A stretch of DNA of 64,000 bases from Phycomyces nitens (taxonomy: Eukaryota > Mucoromycota > Mucoromycetes > Mucorales > Phycomycetaceae), in the NCBI GenBank assembly GCA_022702545.1, contig JAHRBC010000003.1, positions 6,014,001 to 6,078,000 of the forward strand, in the 5' to 3' direction. The notes below the pieces were generated by a model, which was not told where the DNA came from, made no database searches, and was given only the letters and a program-made list of their open reading frames with translations. Positions 26,387 to 39,100 of the stretch are shown piece after piece; position 1 is the stretch's first letter; each line of letters starts with the position of its first letter. A program made the translations under genes and the position numbers.

Positions 26387-29300
26387 CGTGGCTCTTTTGT
26401 GAGTGGGGATATACAGATGGGGTTGATGTCTTTCGGGCACACACAATCTATTTCGCTTTTTTGTAGGAGATATTGAACTCTTTTTTGGGTGTAGATGTAG
26501 AGAGTATTTTTTTTTAATAAAGAGACTGGGACTCTAAAGGAATGGACTGAACAAAGAGACAGAGAGAAAGAGAGAGAGAGGTTCATTGAAAGAACTAGCA
26601 AACGGTTATAATATTCCAGCCAATTTTCAATTGATGCCACAAGAATGAGTATTGGGTTACGCGAGTGTTTTGGTGAACTGGAGATCTTAAGAAGACACTT
26701 GATTCTCTCAGCGTTACTGTGTCCGCTCAATTCATATATAAATAATTATATATTTTGTGTGTGTAAATGTGCGAATTAGCGCAGTTATAAATAAGAAAAA
26801 GAAATATAGGAACCTCTTGTACGCCATTGTTCAGACCAATCAACACTTTAAAATTATCTCCACTCGTTTTAAAATAAGGGAAGACGAAAAGGTAGAACGA
26901 TAGTTACAGATGAGTAGACCTCGAAAAAGGTATCCTGGTTAATTATAATTATAATTAACACAAGGCCAGCTGAACTCTCGCGTATTGAATTTCTTGAATC
27001 TAAAATCCAAGGCGTCTTTATTCATTTCTCTTTATTGCCTTGTAAAGAAGTGTGACCGTGTAGAATAGACTAGACTTTATTATTATTATTATATTATATT
27101 TACTAGATTAGCTTTGGCGGTAAAAATATATATATATAAAGGTACTTAATATTGGATGCCTGACATCGACATATTATCTGTATAAACAAAGCATTAAAGG
27201 CACTGGTACACATGGCACATATTCTCGATCTGTCTTAAAGTTCCCCAATATTCATAAAAGGAAATCAAAAGTGGAAATGATCTAATGACAGAATTGATCC
27301 CTACTGTGCCAGCCTATCTACTTTTCCCTTGACCAAGTACCCAAGAGTCGCAAGAGACCCGCGCCTTCAGAGGAATATCTAAATAAGATTATCAAGCATA
27401 TTTCACGTATAAAATTTACTTCCAGTTAGCCGGTAAGCGATCATACTCGATTTTCAAGTGTCTTTATAAACATCCTTGCACAAAGCCCAACTATGGGAAT
27501 TATAATTCAAGAAAAAAAAGTATAAACATAACTTGTTGCTTGCCTTTCAAATCTTCGCGTGTCGTCAATTATTTTATCACAAGAGAATTAGAATGTGAAA
27601 CCAAGAAGTATATTATTCATAAGCATATCGATACATGAGAGCTGTGGTGAAAATGAAGTTTGGAAAACTGGCAAGAGACAGGCTTGACCCATGCGGAATA
27701 TCAAAAATAATCCCCTTGGGGACCTTACCATGATTTTCTCAGGAATGATCCAAGGTTGGTACTGGATTGTTCCTCGAGATACCTTACCAGCCCTTTCTTC
27801 TTTCAGAGGTTTGTCGTACTGTATAAAATGCTCTACACCTTATGGATATTCTCGTGCCATCATCTGTCAGTCCTTTTTTTTAAAACATAATACCAAGGTT
27901 TTGGGTAAACTGGCCATGTTTGACCAATACAATGTCCAAAACTATACTTTACACTTTGCCTTTCCGGCCATTGTTCACTGTTTCCAAGACTTCGTTTCTC
28001 ACAGAAACTATTGTCTGTAACATATATTACCAACAATACGCTACCCTTTGTTTCCATTTTGGAAATAAAAAAGAATTTTATAGTAGCACATATGCTACAA
28101 GTAAAAAAAAAAGAGTAACGCCTTGTCATTCAATGAAAACCAAGATGGCTTCATTGATCACACCTATAAAGTAAACAGTGGACATTTGAATTAGAAGACT
28201 GGAAAAATTGGGGAAATGGTCCATCTTATCAAGATAATCCTCATCAGGCCATAATAAGAGTGGGTCCTTGCCATTTGTTCTAGTTTGAATTGGAGAGAAG
28301 AACTCAGTCAGAAAAAATATATATGCCGAGAAAAATATAGCAATATAAAAATGTTAAGAATTGTTTGGATTAAACGGATTACAAATAAAAATAATAATAA
28401 AAATATAGATAAATTGTGTGTGTGTGTGTGTAGGCGCCAATCGGTGATTCAACAATATTTTCTTCTTCTTCTGCCAACCAAAAAATAAATGGGTCTGAAT
28501 AGCCATAAAGCCTACCTTTTGGCATCTTGGCCAAAGATCAAACGTCTGGCATATTTAACTTTTTTTTTAATATATATATAAAAACATAGTCAAATACATT
28601 ATATTTACAGATATTGTTATGAAATCTATATATTATTTTCAAGGTTCCTCAAGAATCGTAATTGAATTATTGGGTGAGACTAATTTAAACGATACCAACC
28701 GTTATTTTTTTTTAATCTATAATACCTATCTTTTGCAAAAAGAACCGCTTACTACCTTGCTCCGGTCGAATGTTGAAAATATTACAAGACATCGGTTCAT
28801 TATTATTATTGTTGTTGTTGTCATCGGCCTTTCACAGGCAGCTTAATACGTTTGGTTGCTCAAATATACATATATTGGCATCCTTGGTCTATTCATTAGG
28901 TACGGGCTGAAAAAAAGAACACACACACACACACACACACACAACTGTGGAATGGCTCACTGGGTTGGTTAAAAGTACAGAGAAAGAATGCTCATTAACT
29001 TGGTCAAACAGAAGCACATATAAACTTTAATAGTGCTAAAACAAGAAAGTTTGTGCAAGTGATACATGCTACAAGATATCCAATAGAAACCTATGCCATA
29101 ATTCTTTACGAGCCAGAACAAATCGCTGGATTTTTGAAGATTAATCATCAGTAAAGGTCTCTAGTGCTATTCAGCTTCCACTAATTCTTTTGAGAATCCA
29201 ATAGTTCTTTCCAAAGAACCTTGTAATAAATCGCTATCCGGGAATCATAATGAGTTATAGAATATCTACGAGTGAATAAAACATGGGTACTTTCCGGTCG

Positions 29301-32300
29301 ATTTGAACTCTAAACCACAAACATCTCATTTCTATCTCCCTTGTCAATGGCTGAAATGTGAGAAATACAGATGCTTACATGTGGCATTAATTTTAACGGC
29401 TTTCCTTTCTACGATACGTGAGTAAACCCTTGATCGATTAAGGATCAAGCATCCGGTTATTCCATTGCCAAATGGTTTTCTTTTTTCTTCTTTTTGCGAG
29501 TCTTTATGGCTTAATTAAACCTATCCTGGATTTATTAATCACAGTTTGACGAAAGGGCTGTCTAAAATACGTAATATTACTTGCATTTAGTAATCATACA
29601 TAATGATTTTTGCTTGTAATAGTAAAATAACCATGGATTTCTCAAGTAGCCACACTACCTGTGCTTTAGAATGTCTTCTTTTTTTTTGATCCACCAAGAG
29701 ATTAGATTGTTTACTATGTATTTGGAAGCCTATAAACTAAATCTAGCTTGTTACGGTACTGAATAGCAATAGTATGTGTATCTGTAAAGCTAAAAATAAG
29801 ACATTAATATGTCACTTGATATGTCCATAGATGATATTTACTAGATCTGACAAAGTTCTTCCTTTCCCATGAGATTAACCAACATCTTGTGGGGTTAATT
29901 TTATTGCGCTCTTGTAATATTCTCAGTAGGGCCTCGAACGTACTGGATAAATATGTATAGAGCAAGTATAGGTCATGTTTTCCTTTACGGGTGGCATATT
30001 TAGTAGTGAATTGAAACAAAAGATATTTCAAAGAGGTAGAAAGGCTAACCATCTGTTAATATACTCTTGCACATATTTATATTTATATATACCTATAATT
30101 CTTACATGAGTTTATAGGTCGATTTATTATATATGAAAATGTATGCTGAGTTGTATGGTTCTTTAATTCTTAAATAAAATCATAAAGTATACATATATTG
30201 TTATCCTGTTACAATATCAATACAATTGTGTCCAAAGGTAACATGTATAAATGCTCCCTTCTTTTTTTTATTATTATTATTATTGAATATCCTAAACTTT
30301 CACTAAAATAACAAAGCACCTCATTTCCCACACAAACTTTCTTGTAGGTTATACCTAATTATTTGTTACAGGATACAAACACAATACTGTCAGCATAATA
30401 AGCAACTTTCAATAATGTACCTACAAGGTCAGAATTTACTTTTATAGAAATTATTGTCTGTAAAGCCACAACTGCGATTTTCTACATTCCGTTGATAGTA
30501 TTACCGGTGTCGAGGTGAAACCTTGATAATAATAAGAATTTCTTTACCCTCTTAAAAAAAACATAAAGTTCAAGAATACGCTCGTGCCTCTTGTCTAAAT
30601 ATATAAAATAAACCGAAAAGTAATCCAGATGGTGTAGGAATAAACTTAAACTTGAGAATAAAGATAAAAGATCTATAGGTCCAAGGGCGGTAATTAGCCA
30701 TTTTCTTTAAATATGCCTATCAAATCAATTACAGGTACAACCATATATTTTGAGATGGTTAGAACCCTTTGATAAGCCCATGTATTTGACTAATGTACAG
30801 TCAGTAAGGTGGAACTTGCTGGTTCACAAAAAAAAAGGTATTTGACGGTTGTTGAAAAATAGAAAGGCAAGAAATGAATTTTCGTTTGTCTCAGTTCCTG
30901 GTGGAGCTTTCTCAGCTTCGACATGAATTAGATTCTTCTTGGTTAATTTCAGTTCCAACTATATTTTTCCCACCAATCTTTTACTGCAAGGTTTTCACTA
31001 TAGTTATAGCTCCACTTGCTTATCAAGCTCAGTTATTTCTTGTATTAATGTGAACCCCAGCCTTATTAACAGACAGACACTTGTGCAGATTAAAAAAAAA
31101 GAAGAAGGTCCAAGCCCTTTTGCTTAACAAGCCATTCGGCTATTGTCTACAAAACTTCCCTAGAGTTTCTAACTTTTTTTTTAAAAAAAAATGTTAGATT
31201 TCTTGACAGTAGTCTGCAAAGGGTTCTCCAAGTAGTGATTTATTTGCAGCTTTAATATAAAAAAAATTGAATATTATATTCAACTCTCCTATTATACGGT
31301 CACTAATATTCTTTATACTGGTGCTCAAGTATAAGTTTTTGATTTTAACATTTGTTAACAGAGTTTTCCCTGTAGGTTTAACACTAATACACACAATCAT
31401 CATGATTTGGTTATTGGCTCTTTTTAAAAGGATTAAAAGTAATATATATATATAATAAAGAAATATTTTGTTCAATATACACCTTCAAATGATTATTTAT
31501 TTATTTAACATGGTATCCGCCAGAAATATTTAAAGACAAAGCAAAAACGACAAGGAGAAGAAGAACGAGATAGCTACTGTAAATTTGCACAGGATACTTA
31601 TTAACATGACTTTGAGAGAATATCGCATGAATGCATTCATTGTATAGAAATATTTTAGATATCAAGATCAACTGTGGATAGTATCCAGATTATTATTTTC
31701 TTTGTAAACCAGAGAAGCCAAATTTAGCAAGTTTATTGAAGATTATTTACGATTTCTTGTTAATATTATTAGTGAGTACTGTACTGTCTCTCTTTTCTTG
31801 ATAAAAAAAGAGGGGTTGTATGAGTATCTTGCTGAAAAAGTAATGGTATTTTGAGTAATACCGGTATACTTTTTACAAAGCAAACATTGTTTCCCAAGAT
31901 CTACAATACTTTAGTGTTACAAAAATATTATCAAATATATGCAAGGCTTATAGTATATTAGCACAGTCTAATTGTAATATCTTCATTATAATACATGTAG
32001 TCTAACTTGTAGATTATATATAAGTATCCCTTAAACAAGAGAATAAAAACGTTCTGGGAGGTTAATAATATCATAAACCTCATTATCTATTCTGGCTAAT
32101 AATAATTAACCAAAACAAATCTTGGCATGTTTTTTATCAACTTGAAGAATAGAAATCACAAAAATATATTTGCTTAACAAGGTTCTATAATCTAGAAATA
32201 ATATACAGCATATACTGAAGCATTTTTAGTAAAAAAAATAATAGTTTAAAGAGTTGATGAGTGTTGGGATTGGTTTGTAACAGCCTTTGCGCCACACTCC

Positions 32301-32618
32301 CAAAAAGGATACTAGTTAGAAGACCAATATATCAGAGCTATATTTAGCCTTCCATTTCTCGTATACACACTCGCCACAATTGCCAGTCATTATATTTAGA
32401 CAGATCTTTATCCAAACTAGAACCGTATAAAAACCAGCAGTGCTTAATCATAAAAAGATCAAGTGAACAACGTCTTTCATTAAATAACTTTTCCTTGAAT
32501 CTCCCGTTTCTATCTATTGGCCTGTCTGGTTGGGTCAGTTCCTGACAATAAATTCATTTGGTCAAGTATAAAAATTGAGCATTATAATTTTATTCAAAAT
32601 ATTAGGCCTGGTCAACCG
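26387..32618. other. Gene-poor AT-rich island, second part
   Basis: Over 6 kb without a supportable gene. It has microsatellites (AC at 28919-28943, several ATT and AT tracts), long A/T runs and scattered short frames. The plus-strand frame at 27691-28020 and the overlapping minus-strand frame at 27860-28129 look like eroded coding DNA but match no family I recognise. A TGTTGGGATTGG motif at about 32270 resembles the start of a copia-type LTR. Confidence 0.45.
28919..28943. repeat. (AC)n microsatellite
   Basis: About twelve AC units, directly readable. Confidence 0.95.
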
Positions 32619-32869
32619 TAAAATACCGCGCTTTGTTCATTTTTTTAATAAGCATCATTGGATATGTTCGTCAAAAAGTCTCAAGAAAATTGAACAAAAC
32701 GTAAAAATTTGAACATGAAAAATCCTGTTCAAATCATGCAAGAAAAAAAATTGATAGGTTCCAATGTGCGATAGAAGGTAGTTAACCGCTGCTTTTGCGC
32801 TCACAATTGGCAATGCTATCATACTATCATTGACTAACCAAAAAAATTGAACAAAGCGCGGTATTTTAT
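32619..32869. mobile_element. 251-bp MITE-like element with 21-bp terminal inverted repeats
   Basis: TAAAATACCGCGCTTTGTTCA at 32619-32639 is repeated exactly in inverse as TGAACAAAGCGCGGTATTTTA at 32849-32869, and the similarity continues inward through a T-rich/A-rich run. The outer TA on each side fits a TA target-site duplication of Tc1/mariner-type insertion. The interior has no transposase. It abuts the open end of a LINE-type fragment at 32870, so it probably inserted into that element. Confidence 0.7.
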
Positions 32870-33400
32870 GTCTGTCTACCCCTAATGCTATTGGAGTTAG
32901 CAACGACGGGAGTCCTCATTGCATTATACTGCCACACAACACTCGAGCCCTTTGCGGCTACTACACCAGCCAGGAAAGGAGAGTCTTCAAAGACGAAGTT
33001 CCAGTGTGCACACCATATCGCATATACAGTGACTGCCACTGACATGTCTTGCTGATCGGACACATCTGATGCATTTGGGAAAATACCCAAAAAGAAAGAG
33101 GTTCTGTGCCTCCTTTACGTTCCAACCCGGAAGATGTCGAGTTGGAACAATTCTCTACACGCGGGTTTTGGCAGGACAGGCAAAAAAGAAATGTCTGAGA
33201 TGCTCTACGGCGGCAGAACACACTAGACAAGCTGTGGATAGCGCGATGGTTGGAATAATACCGTGAAGGTGAGCACGATTTGGAAGACAATTCTATAGAG
33301 CCTTCTACCAAATGTTCTAGAGATAGTGAGGTGTCAGTGATGGGGTATTCTTCACAGGTCGTGCCCGCTCAAGAACGTCATGCCCCCAAGTTTAGCTTTT
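32870..33400 (-). mobile_element. LINE-type retrotransposon fragment, C-terminal zinc-knuckle end
   Basis: Minus-strand reading gives LPNRAHLHGIIPTIALSTAC, CLVCSAAVEHLRHFFFACPA, KTRV, a stop where WR is expected, then (after a frame change) FLFGYFPNASDVSDQQDMSV and AVTVYAIWCAHWNFVFED. The order RAH, CxxC, HFFxxCP, WxxW matches the zf-RVT region that follows reverse transcriptase in plant and fungal LINE elements. The stop and shift show it is dead. Beyond the MITE the sequence continues to an AATAAA-like run near 32590, possibly the LINE 3' end. Confidence 0.65.
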
Positions 33401-34620
33401 CATTTCATGACAAACATCTTTCAAGGACTTGACTGCGTATTGTTCCACCTGGATCTAATCGCCAAACGCCTTTTTTTTTTGCACTTTAATATAGCATAAT
33501 AATTGCCTTGACATCTCGATAATTCATTTCATTTAATGATGACTTTTGTTCAATCAAAAAATGACCAACTGCAACTAATGGATCAAGGGGACTAGGTCTT
33601 GCAGATAATTAACAATTAACCCAGCATTTATCAAATAGTATACTTGTGCCCAACCATGCCATGACAAGGTAATTAGAACATAAAAGGCAGAGTGTCAGAT
33701 GTTGAGGGTAATTTCATGCGATCAGACGTAATATTGTGTATGCTGATGGCAAGCGTCACTGGCAAGTTATGATAATGCTTGTTGATGGAAAGAGAGTATT
33801 TCATCAATCTTTGAATAAAAGCCATGTTTGTCTATAGAAATAATCAACATTTGTAATTTGGTCATCATTTAGAATCCATCTCATTAGATCTGTAGCCGGC
33901 TTATGAATTAAAGGAAGAGAGAATGAAAGAAGCTCAGGCGATGAGACTGTGAGAGTACTTCTTGTGATTCGTAGGGATACCGTTACATCGACACAGCGTA
34001 GACAAAATCACAGACTACATGAATTAACGAGAATATTAAAGTCAATTAGAGAGGTTTTTATCTTTATTTTTACTTTTTGCATAAATATGACGTCCCATTT
34101 TCTATTTTCACTTTTTGGGCGCTCTCCACCACAAGTGGCCGTTTGGCGAAAAAAGGAAGGTGTCTTGAATAAAATATATTTAGTAAATAAATTGCTTATT
34201 ATGGTAACTAAAATACTACATTTAGTAGGTCTTTCTCAAAAATCACTGTTGTCAGAATATAAATGGAAATAAAAAACCAATAATTTGGATATATATATTT
34301 AATCTCTATAGGTTTCAAGAGTATAGAAATATCAAATATAGCTTTGAATCGATCTTTAAGAACTTCTCATTGTTTCGGTTCTCAAGACTATCATATTTTT
34401 AAACAAGTATAAATAAAGGTTTTCTATTCTGCTTTCATTTGGATTTTTTTAAATATCACAATATACTTTTGATACAAATTAATTTCTTCTAAACATTAAC
34501 ACACACACACATATATATATATACATATATATATACATATATATATATGTTAGAGATAAGAAGGTGCGGTAGAAATAATGCTGGAAATCACATAATCTTG
34601 ACACCTGGACAATCTCTATT
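33401..34620. other. AT-rich spacer, no gene seen
   Basis: Short non-conserved frames only (for example 33949-34272 plus). It holds a CA/TA microsatellite at about 34500-34547 just downstream of the membrane-protein gene. Confidence 0.5.
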
Positions 34621-35658
34621 TTATCGTCTGGATCCATCTTTGCCAAGCCAAACAAGCAATCCTACCAAGATACCAACAATAAGAATGCTTGACACACTCA
34701 TCCAACAGTTCAATTGTCCAATTTCCCGAGCCGATAAAGCCCACAGAGATTTGTCTTTGCTACAATTCGCTCCATTAGATGGGTATTTTAAATGTCGCCA
34801 AGCACCAATCCACCAGAGTGGAAAGAAAAGAAATCCAAATAGGAATAATAAGCTGTCTGTTGAACAAGGCGATATAAAGTGTCCAAATGACGCTCGCACA
34901 GAATCCGGCTCTTGCGTTGTAGTTGTCATTTGTCCTACATAAAAATAATTTTTGTGTGATTTTCCAAAAGAGTCCACCCATATGGCTGATATGTTGCGAG
35001 ATTGAATGTCGTTTTGTTCAACGATGCTGTGTATAGAGAGGGATGACATGCTTGATATTGTATGGTGACGCAACATTGGTATTACTACAGGAAGTTGTGG
35101 AGGTTCAGGTGTAATAAGCACTGCAGGAGCAGACTCTGGCCGGAAATGTGCCGTCCCGGGTGTTCTGGAGGCATAAGAAAAGACACGAGAAGGAAAGGTG
35201 ACATCCAAGGATCTCCGGAGCTCTTTCTGATATCCATAACTATAGGCTCTTTCGCTATTAGGTCGAGAATCGCAGGCCGTTTGCTTGCTAGTGGCCTCGC
35301 ATGTATTTGGCATATACTCCTCTATCCGTGAGCCAACCCCAAAGGAGGGCCCAGGTAAACTTTGCTGAGCCTTGTTTGATGGAATGGTAGCACTAGGCGA
35401 GACAGCACAATTCCTATAGGCTCTGATGGAGATTGGAGGGCGGCGAATTTTGTGTAGTGTATCGTATTCTTGTTTGCTGAGAGGGTGAGTGTAGCGTTTG
35501 AAGTCAAGATACTGGAAATCAGCAATGGACCCTGATATAGAAGATCGATAAGACCTGAGAAGGGCATTTGACCAAATGAGCCAACGTTTTTCTGCTTCAT
35601 TGTTACTATCGCTGTCTTGGTTAACTGTGGTTATGGGGCTGGTTGGAAAGAAAGACAT
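34621..35658 (-). CDS. Predicted two-pass membrane protein, fungal, function unknown
   Basis: Single open frame of 345 residues, ATG at 35658, TAA at 34621. The first 240 residues are hydrophilic and Ser/Pro-rich with conserved-looking patches (KRWLIWSNALLRSYRSSISG, then IRRPPISIRAYRNCAVSP). The C-terminus has two hydrophobic helices (SLLFLFGFLFFPLWWIGAW and SSILIVGILVGLLVWLG) separated by a polar loop containing WALSAREIGQLNCW. The FLFFPLWWIGAW pattern recurs in uncharacterised fungal membrane proteins with a cytosolic disordered N-terminus. A short in-frame intron just before the membrane part (about 34937-34981) cannot be excluded. No enzymatic motif is seen, and no function is proposed. 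Confidence 0.7.
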   Translation of the reverse strand: MSFFPTSPITTVNQDSDSNNEAEKRWLIWSNALLRSYRSSISGSIADFQYLDFKRYTHPLSKQEYDTLHKIRRPPISIRAYRNCAVSPSATIPSNKAQQSLPGPSFGVGSRIEEYMPNTCEATSKQTACDSRPNSERAYSYGYQKELRRSLDVTFPSRVFSYASRTPGTAHFRPESAPAVLITPEPPQLPVVIPMLRHHTISSMSSLSIHSIVEQNDIQSRNISAIWVDSFGKSHKNYFYVGQMTTTTQEPDSVRASFGHFISPCSTDSLLFLFGFLFFPLWWIGAWRHLKYPSNGANCSKDKSLWALSAREIGQLNCWMSVSSILIVGILVGLLVWLGKDGSRR

Positions 35659-36123
35659 AGGAGAGACAGAATAGCAACGGGCGTTCTTATAGCGAGGTTA
35701 TAACGTGGTCCTATAGACGTAGATGGAAAATTTGTTGTCAAGGGAGTAGGGGCATTTATTGCTATGTGTGGTGTGTTTGGGCAATGGTATAAAACTTATT
35801 CGGTTCTATATCAAATTCACAGGTCAAGTTACTAGAAGGAGAATGGCCAGACCAAAGTGGTTGTATTCAGGCAGTGATTAGGGATAATTATCAATATTGG
35901 TAATGCTGAATATGAGAGAAGAAGATACGCTTTTCTCTTCTTTAAAAAAAAAGGTTTAAAGCATCTCTGTAAATGACAAAATATGCCTCCTTTTTAGTAA
36001 GCCCCTTGATTTACATGTTTAAATGACGATGAATGATAGAATGGAAAATATAAATATATAAATATAAATATATAAATATTACTGTTATCCCAAAGATAAT
36101 TTATCGACTCATTATCCAGCTAG
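35659..36123. other. Promoter region / 3' spacer
   Basis: 465 nt between two minus-strand genes; AT-rich with (TATAAA)-like repeats at about 36049-36080. No other feature is seen. Confidence 0.45.
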
Positions 36124-39100
36124 TCAGTCATACAAAAGCTCATCTTCAATGGGTTTACGAAGACGGATCTCTTTCTCCATCATCAAGCTCACTGCTTCAT
36201 TCAGTTCTTTCTCGGATCCATCCTTGGCCAAAATATCCAGGCCCATCAAATAAAGCTCTATTCAAGGTCAATCAATCATTCAAAAGTCCAAGTATTTTCT
36301 TTACCTTTTGACCAAGGACACTCTCTTACTGCGCGGTAGAATAGTGTGCGTGCCTTTTCATGATTATCTCTTGAGATTTCGTGATGAATATAAAGTTTCC
36401 ACAAGACAATGCTTGATCGAGTACTACTCAGATAAACCACATTAGCTAGCTGTGTTCATTTTTTGGCTGATTGTCTTACCTTGGACTCTCGACAGCTCGT
36501 TCAAAAAGTGATCGCACCAGATTAATATCGTATGGAAAATGATTGTGTAGCTCTCTGTGAATTGCTGACACCCAAAGAATGACGTTTGGATCTCTATAGA
36601 ATATTAAAGTATCATTCTTAATATCAATACATAAAACACAATAGACTTACTTGTCCAAAGCCAATCCAAAAAAGTTCCTAACTCGATTGTGGATCCTTGT
36701 TCTTGCTTCATTCCAGATGAACAGTCCAAGAAATAATGTATTGTTAGGAAACAGTTGAAGAGCTCTTTCCATTGCCTCTCTCAGAATAATGGGTTTATGT
36801 CCACCATAGCCACGGGTTGCATGCCGGTAGAGAAGCTCAGCATAAGCTATCCACATCGTCTCACTAGCAAATCCACGCTCTGCCTGGTGGTCTTTGATAT
36901 AGAGTAATGCTTGCTCATAAACAGCACAAGCGGCCTCCAAACCGAAAGTAAGGTACTCAAACAAAGCGTAGCACACATTATAACAACGGGCGATTCTGTC
37001 CTCCTTGTCACTGTCAGACAAGGTAGACATCTGCATTGTCTTTTGGGAGAAGAACTATAAAAAAATAAATCAGTATTGTTGTAAGTTACAAGGGACACGA
37101 TATACTTCTTTTGCCCGGAGGATCTGGGTTGGAGTGGGCTTTTCACCCTTTTCTTTATACGGCTGTTGGTTTCCCATTGCTACGAGAATATTGAGCGCCT
37201 CTTCATGATTATTGTACTCTATTTCGAGCTGAGCAAACATGCAATACAGCAGCGGTATCTCTTCCTGGTCAGAGGCTGGGAAAGTATGATATGCAGAGAG
37301 CGCTGTCTGGTACACTTTACGTGCCTGTGTTCAAGAAAGTTAATGTTATATTGCTATTGATTACCAAGAGTAATTTACTTCTTGTGGTTTATCATGGCTT
37401 TTCTCCAGTTGAGCGTACGCATTCCACAAGACCAGATCGGTACGGTTTTCCTTTAACATGTTTTTGGCAAGTGTACGGCCCCTGATCGTCTATAATCAAT
37501 AACCATGTTTATATGAATAGCCACATACCCTTTGTATCCACAGCTTGATTCAAAGGAGAGATGATATAGACTCAGATGATAGTCATTTTCAATATCTACT
37601 AATTGTTTAAATGCATTTCTATACAAATCATACGCATCAGTTTTCTTAATCCAATGTAACAACCCTAATAAGATACCTTGTGAATTCTACATCGACATCA
37701 CATTCAAGCTGGAGCCTTCCAGGACATCCAAACCAGTGTTTTGACCGTGCAAATAGTTCCGAGACACCAACAGGATAGGATATGGGGAGACCATACGGAT
37801 CTCTGTTTGCAACTACGTGGTCTGGCTCCATTGGGACACCATCCAAACAATACACCAACATTGGCTTATGTTCTAGCTCTGGCCAAAAGTTGTGCAATTT
37901 CATCTCGTTGTGTGTAAAAGTATCAGTGAAGAAATGTGTATTGGTGCCTACACCTGGGGGTGTATAAGGCAAACCAAGGAATACAAATATACTGTAGATC
38001 AACCCCAAACGTGCGCCGCGGGTGGTGATATTGAATAGGAAGTTTCGTATATCGTCCGAAAGAACCACAATATAAGGATCCTCGTCCACATTCTCAGGAT
38101 TCACGGCTATTAATAAACGTTAGCACAATGATATATAGCTGGCACATCGTATATTACTTACTACTCATCCTCAAAGGCAAACGGTGTTTTTGATCTGCCT
38201 TTTGTTCTGCAGAGATCCAATCCTTGATGGTAGACACTTTTTTTTTTAAAAAAAAGAAGAAGAAAAGTAATTAGAATAGCTTTCAAGAACCATTGTCTAT
38301 CCAATGATTACCATCCTCTTCCATCTCTTCGTCTTTCTCTGGACTTGGAGCAGAGCCAACATTTTCTTCGCCTGGGAATTTTTGTCAGCATCAAGACATG
38401 TATTGTAGGTGAAATCTTTGATCCCTTTATTGATCTTACTGTATCTTGCCCGGTAAAACTCTTTCCACCCCTTTGCATCCTACACACCATTTTCATCAGT
38501 ACAGAGCATACTAGGGTATCTATATCTCGATAAAACTATACCTTTTCACCGAATCTAGGAACTTCACTATCCCAAAAATCACAGAGCTCTTGAACCATTT
38601 TATCAAATGTGATATCCAGCGACATTCTAAAGATCTGAGGCTGGAAGAGGTTGAATTCAACCAAGGCCTGGAGGGTTCCAAAAGCCTTTTCATGGTAGCC
38701 TATGATACACAATCGTTATTATAAAAAAGCCACTTTTTCTTTCTCTTTCATCAATGTATTTCATGTCTAAAGCGCGTACCAGATTGCTTCATGAAAAGGC
38801 ATGCGCGCAAGACCACATAGACAAGAATGGATTCAATAGACTCACGGCCTAAGAGGACCATATGTTAACACTTGCCATATACCTTCTTTGTAGCCAACTT
38901 ACTTGAAGCACTTTCTTCTGATCTCCTGTCATTATGTAGCCTCTTTAGGATTCTATTGAGAGTTGTAATACAATCTTCAAAAACTCTTGTACATTCTGTA
39001 AATGAGAAACTAGCAAAGTTTGTCTGGCGAAGGTTGATGTAGTCTGCCCATAGTCTGATAGATTCTGGGTTCTTCTTGAGAACATTGTCCCATTCACGCA

